Below, one piece after another: positions 56,886 to 64,000 of a stretch of 64,000 bases of DNA. Under the pieces are notes generated by a model. It was given only the letters and a program-made list of their open reading frames with translations, had not been told where the DNA came from and ran no database searches. Made by a program: the position numbers and the translations under genes. The DNA comes from Azadirachta indica (Eukaryota; Streptophyta; Magnoliopsida; Sapindales; Meliaceae), in the NCBI GenBank assembly GCA_022749755.1, contig CM040445.1:13413182-13477181 (forward strand). The letters are read 5' to 3'. Numbering within the stretch: position 1 is the stretch's first letter; each line of letters starts with the position of its first letter.

Positions 56886-56929
56886 TTGAAACCCGGGTGT
56901 TGGGCTGTGTCTAGCAGTGGCGGTTATGG

Positions 56930-59859
56930 GCCCAGTATAAATGGGTTACCCAACTTGGGCTTTTCTTAACCTGATAAATTGTGAGCTTCAGAACTTCCAT
57001 TTTCGGTTTCTTTTGGCGCCTAACTGAAAAAGATCGACTCTCTCACTTTCTCTTAATTCCTTGAATGGACGTTGGTGATCTACGACTACGACGATGATTC
57101 AGGTAGAATCTCTTTCTTTTTCCTTTTCCTTTATGCCCCGTTCGGTTGGGGAGAAAAGATAGGATAGTTAGGGAAATTTTATTTTATGGACTACGAAACA
57201 GAGAGTTCTGATCACTGAATTCAATTTCCTGCATTGTCTGTTTGCTGAGAAAAACCTAAATTGGGGCTAATTGAGTTGTTTTGTTTGGTTGTTTATGAAG
57301 CCAAGAAACTGAAACGAAATGCAAATAATCGAAATTGAATTAGCTATTGACTACTGGTTTTCCTTGTTCTGTTTTTTATATTCTATTGAGAATGATATTT
57401 CATGAGTTCATTTGAACCACTAGTGATTCTATATAAAGAGAAAACCAGTGGCATGGACACAAGTAATTATGCACCTCTGTTATAGGTCTGACAGATGATG
57501 ATGGGTTGATTTTCCTAAGAATAATTTGAATGGCATCTTTAGTGTGTTCCTTTCAAAGCCATTCAATCTGTACTACAATTTGCTTTAGATGTTTATAGTC
57601 TTAGTAATGAAGCACCAACAAGAAATAGTAACTTCCTTATGGTGTTAAAACTTTCTGACTTTGGGTGCCAACCAAAGTCTTCTTATGTAGTATATTCTTT
57701 TAGCATCCCTAATTGTCTCGGAAAAGAAATTTCTTTGTCCCTTTCTTGAAGTGCTCAGCTTGCTGCCTAGCCAAGGTTATTATGATTATTATTGGCATTC
57801 AGTTATGTTCCTTTTTACCATTTTGTGTGTTTATTAATCAGTCTGCAAGTTTTGAAATCACTTTCAAACTTATAAGCATGTTCAAGTTATATTAAACATT
57901 ATTTCTTATTTTTTGAGGATGCACAGATTTTATTAGTACAAACATTTTTTTTATCTGGTACTTACGGCTTGTTCCTAAACAATATTGTTATCATGTTTCA
58001 GTTTTCTAATCCGCAACTTCAGAGAGCCTTTGCAAGAAGTGGAGAAATGAAGGGCAAGGTGGAGGAGTTGGCTTTCTTTATCTAGTTTGGATTTGGATTT
58101 GTTCTTTATATCCTCTTGCCCTAACATTGCTTGATGGTGGATTGCTCAGTACAGGTAATACAGGCCAGTTGTGAGAGTTGGAGAAGTCCAGTATGGCATG
58201 GTTACCAAGTGCTGCGACAGTATGGGAGGTGACACTGTGGCTATAAAGAAGATGGCCATTACAGATCCAGGACAAAGCGTTCCGAGCTTTAGAGTCAGAG
58301 AAGTGTCTCTTCTGAAGTAGCTGACACATGTAAACATTGTTAGGTAAACACTCTTTTGATTATTTTTCCAGTTTATCTTAAGAGTAACTTGTTTTTGATG
58401 TCTACTAGACTTTGATCTGCTGCAGTTTGTGCAGCCACAACCACTAGATGCTAGAATTCTGGCCACAATAAAAGTGAGTGATATTGGTTTTTCCCTGTTA
58501 GATTTTATGTGTTTTTGAGGAACCTATCTTTAGTAGTCTGCAAGAATTTCCTTTAACTGCATGGGGGAAACTTCGAAGCAGGCATTTCTAAATACCCCTT
58601 TTTCTGCAATGGGTAATGTGACATGTCATAAGTGTATCAGGATAATACTGGCACTGACTTTTATGGTTCATCTTTATTTTCAGAAATGACTCCATTCCAC
58701 TTTGTTTTTGAGCGGCTTTTGAAATTAACTTTTTGATTGCAGATAACAAAGTACTGAGAATCATTAAGACTGAAGTAATTTCATAAGAATATAATGGCTG
58801 AAAGTCTAGAATGCCTTAATTGACATAAGATTCAAGAAAACATAGTTGCATTCAATTGATTCTATATTATTATTTGCTTCCGGTGAGTGAATTTGAGTTG
58901 CATTCAGATTGATATGAAATTTTATATTTTATTCATTTCAAATGTCATGCAAAGTATGTGGAGCTGAGTCAATTGCTGTGGTGGCTCTGGTGCCCCCAGT
59001 ATGAGACCTGGAGTTTGTTAGCGAAAGCTATCAGTCAATGTTATAAAAATTTCCCAGCTATAACATAGCACCATGATCTTATCTTTTGGTCCTCATTTTA
59101 CAGAAATATTTGTATCAAATTCTTCTTGGTGTTGCTTATTACCATGCTCATAAAATTGTGCAATTGATTTGAAGCCAGAGAATTTGTTGATAGATTGCAG
59201 TAATGACATTGTGAAAATAGCAAATTTTGGCTTGGCCAGGCCAATTGGTGTTCCTCTTGAGGAATGTACTACCAAGGTGCTTGGTTTTTCACGATTCCTG
59301 AATCGGTGTCTGTCAAAATTTTAGATCAATTTCCTGTGTATTTTAATTTGTTTGTCTAGACATTAAGATTCTTTAGCTCAATAGCTACTTTCAGTTTATA
59401 TGATATTACTAGACAATTTATTTTTTATTTTTTTGTTTTACTTGATAATTTAAGCACCCTTTTGTTCTTCTCTACCAACGTGCATCTCATCCTATTGACA
59501 TGGTACTTTAGTTATAATTTTACCTTTTAAATCCTTGAGCTGTAATTGCAATATGTTTTCCCAATAATTGGCACTTTCTCCAGGTGGCGACTCTCTACTA
59601 CATGGCACCAGAGCTACTGCTTGGTGATGGCAAATACACAACTGCATTTGATATTTGGACTGTGGCTTGCATAGTTGCTGAGATGGTTACTTCCATGGTA
59701 CAAATCATATTGATCAGTTGTTACCAATTTTCAGGTGCAACTTTAGCTCAACTCAACTCCACCTAAAACACTATGTGCGCAAATATTCTTTCTTCTGTCA
59801 CACAGGACCTTGCAAAAGTTGTCCCTGGTTTTGAACCGGCTGGAATTGATCTTCTAAGT
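56930..59859 (+). pseudogene. CDK-like (cdc2-type) protein kinase pseudogene
   Basis: Recognisable kinase exons sit in gene order with splice sites, so this is a decayed ordinary gene rather than a retrocopy. 58171-58343 encodes the N-lobe: GEVQYG in place of GEGxYG, VAIKK with the ATP-binding Lys kept, and PSFRVRE where CDKA has PSTAIRE. It has an in-frame TAG at 58318. 59104-59276 encodes KYLYQILLGVAYYHAHKI, then a frameshift at the HRD motif before LKPENLLID, and NFG instead of DFG. 59584-59697 encodes [20 protein letters not shown] with the usual RAPE Arg replaced. 59806-59859 encodes DLAKVVPGFEPAGIDLLS. Exons for the hinge region and for the segment between subdomains IX and X are missing, as is the C-terminus. 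5' leader and intron-1 sequence (56930-58000) was copied twice to the left. Confidence 0.88.
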
Positions 59860-60598
59860 GTAAGTTATTATGTCTCCGTTATGTTTTTCTTTATCATTTT
59901 GCAAGCCATTACTTGGGAATATATAACAGCCTAAAGAGAACCTAAACAATTACTTGAAGTGGTGCGCTACCTCTTTAGTTCTCTACAAAACGTTAATTAC
60001 TACCAATGAATTGACAACCACAAGGAGACCAGGGTGTCCAGGACATGGAAATTAATTTTTTTTATTTATTTTTTTTTTCTGGTTGTTGACTCATGTTATT
60101 ATGTTTGAAGGGATTGTATTGAATTCATAGTCCGAATCCAATAAGCAATTAAGCAGAGAGAAGTTTGATGTCCAACCAATCCAGTAATTAATTACATTTG
60201 GTTGGAGACTACGTATTGTATCATCATCGCCAGAGATTTAATGGCGAGGGCTGAGCTGAAGCAAGCTGATGGTGATGTTGACATTAGACTCGTTTCATCA
60301 TCAGGGGTAATATTCATTGAATTAATTTCCAATCTCACGTACGTCCATTAGTTTCTGAAACTTGGCAGGATATTTCCAAAATACGTCTCTACGATTAATT
60401 TCTTTTTATTATTTTATTTTTTACTGTAAATAATTTGTACAATACATAAAACCGATATTCTTATTTGGACAGTGACAGAGCTATAAGTGCTGAATGCTTG
60501 GAATATATTTTTAAGTAGGCTATTTTGTTAATATATATGAACGTATGTATGCTGTTTAAACTGCTGCAAAAATCGACAACATGTACATCTATGCATAC

Positions 60599-60631
<33 letters not shown>

Positions 60632-60920
60632 AAATTAATACTTAGACCAGTTATATTGATTAAATCCACACCAAAATAAATCAAATATAATCCATTAGGC
60701 AAATCAAATATTGAAATAGCATTGAAGTACCACAATTACAGACGTAATCAAGTATTGCATTTTCCCACGACATTTTTCCATTAAGAGATTAATTATAAGT
60801 AGTACATATTAATTAATATAAGTAGCTAGATCAACAATCACCTCTCAATTTATAATCTCAAAGCTGCTGTTCTGGAGTCCTCTCCCTCAATAATAAGCAG
60901 ATGTTATTTCCATCATTCAA
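59860..60920. other. Intergenic region downstream of the kinase pseudogene
   Basis: An ATG at 60241 opens 22 codons (MARAELKQADGDVDIRLVSS...) that end at a possible GT donor near 60307. No following exon was found. A (CATA)n/(TA)n microsatellite spans about 60595-60631. The remaining sequence is AT-rich and featureless. Confidence 0.4.
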
Positions 60921-61148
60921 TCAAGAAACATGTCTAGCAAAAGAAAGCATCATCTCCTCATAAGCATCTCTAAATCTCTTCGGTATCATTTTTATTGTCC
61001 GAAATCTCTTATGAGTACTCTGCACCTTGATCTCCTTATCATCGCCGATCACCACTGTACCCTTCAGTCTCCTGTATCGTCTTCTCCTCCTGTGGCTGTA
61101 ATATTTGTTGAAGTTAACACATAATGGAGTACTTGTATCTGCCTCCAT
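60921..61148 (-). CDS. Small basic uncharacterised protein (75 aa)
   Basis: A single-exon ORF of 75 aa starting at ATG 61148. After an N-terminal MEADTSTPLC comes an Arg cluster (SHRRRRRYRRLKG), then a charged middle (VVIGDDKEIKVQ) and a C-terminal RFRDAYEEMMLSFARHVS. The combination of an RRxRYxRL patch and a closing 'DAYxxMMLSFA' helix resembles short uncharacterised proteins common in plant genomes (recalled, not checked). There is no signal peptide or membrane segment. The Arg cluster could act as a nuclear localisation signal. Codon usage and composition are less AT-rich than the surroundings, supporting a real gene. Its function is unknown. Confidence 0.62.
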   Translation of the reverse strand: MEADTSTPLCVNFNKYYSHRRRRRYRRLKGTVVIGDDKEIKVQSTHKRFRTIKMIPKRFRDAYEEMMLSFARHVS

Positions 61149-62637
61149 ATTCTAATAAGAAAACAAAAAAAAAAAAACATCAATGAAGGCAATAACAGTG
61201 AGCAGGCATGGAATGAAGCACATCCAAATCATCAGCTTTATGTTAAATATAAAGGAGAAAGAAATAGAAGGGGAGGTGAATTGCATTAAAATGAAGGCAG
61301 TAACAGTGCTGAGCAACATCCTCATCAATTGTCAACAATTCTACTTAAAAAAGGACTGTCCTTTTGCTTAGTATTTTAGGTGAGTTATTAATTATAATAA
61401 TAAATTCATAACCTACATACAGGTTGATTTGAGTGAAGTTGATCAATAAGCTAAAGCCACGATGATATCATTCATTAAAGAAAGTAAATATGATATCCTA
61501 AAATTTAGATTAGAGATATTATTAATTGTGTAATTTTGTTTCTATTCAAGCCCTTTTTAGTTAGGATTATTGTTACCACACATTTATTCCTTCATGTACA
61601 CGCCAATTATGATTAACACATTCATGGTTCATGGTTATCGATTTTTGTTTTCTAACGGCCAAGTGATAATTTTAAGTCATTTAAAATAATCTTTTTTTTA
61701 ATTATTTTAATGGAGATTGACAGATACCCCAAAGTAGGGGAAAATAGAATAGATTTAATGTTTAAGAAATATCAAATATCTCTAAAATATGAGAAAATAG
61801 AGAGATACTTGGATATTTAAAAAAAAAAATTCCTTAAATTTTTGCAAATAAACAAATATCTCCTAACTTTTTGTAAGATAATAAAGTAAGATATATTTTT
61901 TTTCCAACTATAATAATTTAGTTTCTATTTTTATATTTTTCACAATATATTAAGGATTAAATAAATTTTTTTAATTTATTTTTCAATTTCAATAAAAAAA
62001 TTTAGAAAGGAAAATACAATTGTTAAAAAATTCTAATAATAAATTAGATCAAACTCATATACTAAAATATTTTTAATCATCTTTTTTATTTTCTTAATAA
62101 TAATTTGATATTTAATTAAAAAAATTTTAAATAAATAAAATATTTTTTCAACATTTTATTTTTATATATAACGTATCTATTTAAAAATTATATTAAATTC
62201 GTCATATTTTCTTAAGAAAATTACGAAAATATAAATAAAAATAAAAAATAAATACATGTTAATAAAATTAGTAATTACATATATATATATATATATCAAT
62301 AAATTTGTCAAACATTATGACAGAAATTTATTTTCTATGGTTATACATGTATTTATTATATGTACCACTTTCTAACTTTTTAAGTGGAGACACAAATTTC
62401 CTTTATTTCAATGTTAGAGACGGTTGATAAGTTGGAAATATTAATATTAATATTTTTGTTTTTTCACTTTTGGTTATACCTATTACATTTCGTGATAAGA
62501 CTACAACGTAGTGACGATATATTATAATTCTTATGTTTGAATTTAGACGCAAGGATTACTTATAAATTTGTGTTAGAAATTTTTACTTTTTGTGAATGTG
62601 CCGTACAACAATTGTAAGGTACCGTAACTAGAGAATT

Positions 62638-62668
<31 letters not shown>

Positions 62669-63340
62669 GAAAATTAATGATATTGTTTATTTATATTGAG
62701 TTGTCCTATGATCCTATTTTATTGATATACATGACATGTATATGCGATGATAGGATGATATACATGTCATTGTATTATGATATTTTATCCAACATGATGG
62801 AGCAAGAGGTATGTTTAAAATTTAAATTAAAAAAGAAAACAGAACAACTTATTATGAAGGGAACAAACAAGCCTCAACCCCACGAATAACCACGATGCAT
62901 GATGGAGAGACCAGGTAAACAAAGATTCTTTCTAAAGAAAAATTTTATTTATCACTAGAAGTTGAATAACAAAGAATGGCTAGATACAGCGTAAGACTAA
63001 TTTATGATGTTATCATAATCATATATTTAAAATAAATTGCAATTCAATAGCAGCTAATAGCCACGGGATTAAGCAAATCTATAGCAATTGCAATTGCAAT
63101 CGCAATGCATGCATGCCGAATATTCAAACCCATAAGTCATCATAATCATATATTTATTTCTTGATCAAAGGCATAATGATAAGGAAGAAATTAGAGCAAC
63201 ATCGAATCCCTTATTATAGAATCTGTTATTACACAAGGAAACACACAAGCTGTATCTATAACCATCACTGAAAGACAAAAATTATGTTACGAGTTTCTGT
63301 CTACTGCATGCCGTTATAGCGGCTGTGAGGTTCCGATTTG
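61149..63340. other. Intergenic region, AT-rich, with 3' UTR of the PB1-type gene at its right end
   Basis: Contains the promoter of the small basic protein gene and long AT-rich tracts, with (TA)n at 62278-62297 and 62641-62669. About 63180-63340 is probably the 3' UTR of the gene that follows. No ORF here is supported. Confidence 0.45.
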
Positions 63341-64000
63341 CTACTTGGAATTGTCCGGGGGAAGCTGCTGTTTTGAAGCATCTGCTAATGCTGCAACTGC
63401 TGCTGCTGCAGTCATGGTTTGGTACTGAGGTGGCAAGGGGGCACCTTGTCCTTGATGTTGAGTGTAGTAAACTTGTTCATGAGACGAAGGATTTGTGTAG
63501 TCATAGCAGTAATTAGTAGCAGCAGCAGGAGCAACAGCAATGGACTGAGATGGATGTTGCACTTGAGAGTAATTAGCATAATGTTGCGGAAATTGATTAG
63601 AAGGAATTTGTACTAATGAAGGAGTTGAAGATACCGCCGTTCTGTATAAATTTGCAGCCATTTCGGGTTTCGCCTGAGTAGCAGTAGTCTTCGTGGGATA
63701 AATGGGTGGAGTACCTTCTTTATAGGCAGCAGAAACTGCGACAACGGCAGGAGTTGGAGGCGTCAGTGAGCGGCTTGAGGCTGCAACAACGCTGGTTTCG
63801 GCTATATTTGATTGCATAGACATGTATGGTTGAGTTTGAGCAACGGGCATTACATAAACAGGGTATTGTTGATCAATTGGATGATGGAGTTGTTGCGGAG
63901 AAGCAGCATACATTGGGTAGTAAGATGAAATTGGCACTGGAGGAGTTGTTGCTGGATGGGAAATGTAATGCATACTCGCGTGTACAAATTGTTGTTGAGG
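63341..64000 (-). CDS. PB1-domain protein (octicosapeptide/Phox/Bem1p family), C-terminal part
   Basis: The open frame continues beyond the right edge of the window, so the true start is not here; the Met at 63973 is internal (preceded in frame by ...QQQFVHAS). The visible ~220 residues are a low-complexity Gln/Pro/Ala/Tyr-rich tail (PVPISSYYPMYAASPQQ, YPVYVMPVAQTQPYMSMQS) ending in PLPPQYQTMTAAAAVAALAD then ASKQQLPPDNSK and stop. That closing QYQTMT...AALADAS...LP.DN signature is what I recall from plant PB1-domain proteins such as At5g09620 and At5g64430. The PB1 domain itself would lie in the missing N-terminal half. These proteins are thought to act as scaffolds through PB1 interactions. 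The assignment rests on the tail alone. Confidence 0.75.
   Translation of the reverse strand, partial: PQQQFVHASMHYISHPATTPPVPISSYYPMYAASPQQLHHPIDQQYPVYVMPVAQTQPYMSMQSNIAETSVVAASSRSLTPPTPAVVAVSAAYKEGTPPIYPTKTTATQAKPEMAANLYRTAVSSTPSLVQIPSNQFPQHYANYSQVQHPSQSIAVAPAAATNYCYDYTNPSSHEQVYYTQHQGQGAPLPPQYQTMTAAAAVAALADASKQQLPPDNSK

Overview
This window is nuclear DNA from a flowering plant, most likely a eudicot. Genes are split by GT-AG introns, intergenic DNA is very AT-rich with many TA microsatellites, and the recognisable products are plant families: a PP2C phosphatase, a 2OG-Fe(II) oxygenase, a nuclear poly(A) polymerase, a DUF599 membrane protein, a MIR156/157 precursor and a PB1-type protein. 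The species cannot be fixed from the sequence.

Layout. 1-3169 (-): PP2C gene, its 3' end lying outside the window. 4435-12548 (-): nine-exon 2OG dioxygenase whose exons sum to exactly 394 codons. 12.6-16.9 kb: intergenic. 16883-23598 (+): nuclear poly(A) polymerase. 24523-24907: hAT-like MITE. 25877-29018 (+): DUF599 four-helix-type membrane protein with two possible C-termini. 29.2-39.3 kb: gene-poor AT-rich DNA holding a ~250-bp tandem repeat interrupted by an unusual four-armed inverted-repeat transposon. 39.34-39.64 kb (-): a MIR157-type miR156 gene with its TATA box. 44.6-54.7 kb (-): four tandem genes for very small secreted proline-rich peptides, which is the most novel content here. 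57.0-59.9 kb (+): a decayed CDK-like kinase pseudogene. 60921-61148 (-): a small basic protein. 63341-64000 (-): C-terminal part of a PB1-domain-type protein that runs out of the window.

The 49.6-59.9 kb region is a history of local duplication. A block made of one peptide gene plus the promoter, leader and first intron of the kinase was duplicated head to tail. Copy 1 carries peptide gene C and a kinase 5' relic that was later split by a 2.2-kb non-coding LTR retroelement. Copy 2 carries peptide gene D and a shortened relic. The third kinase 5' end leads into the only copy with kinase exons, and those exons are disabled by an in-frame stop, a frameshift at the catalytic HRD motif, DFG changed to NFG, and missing exons.

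The four peptide genes share a signal-peptide exon, a phase-1 intron and a short exon ending in a Pro-rich core (PSPPPPP followed by IAPxQAxSP in three of them). Their products look like apoplastic, possibly Hyp-rich, signalling or defence peptides. I do not recognise the family, and its function is unknown.
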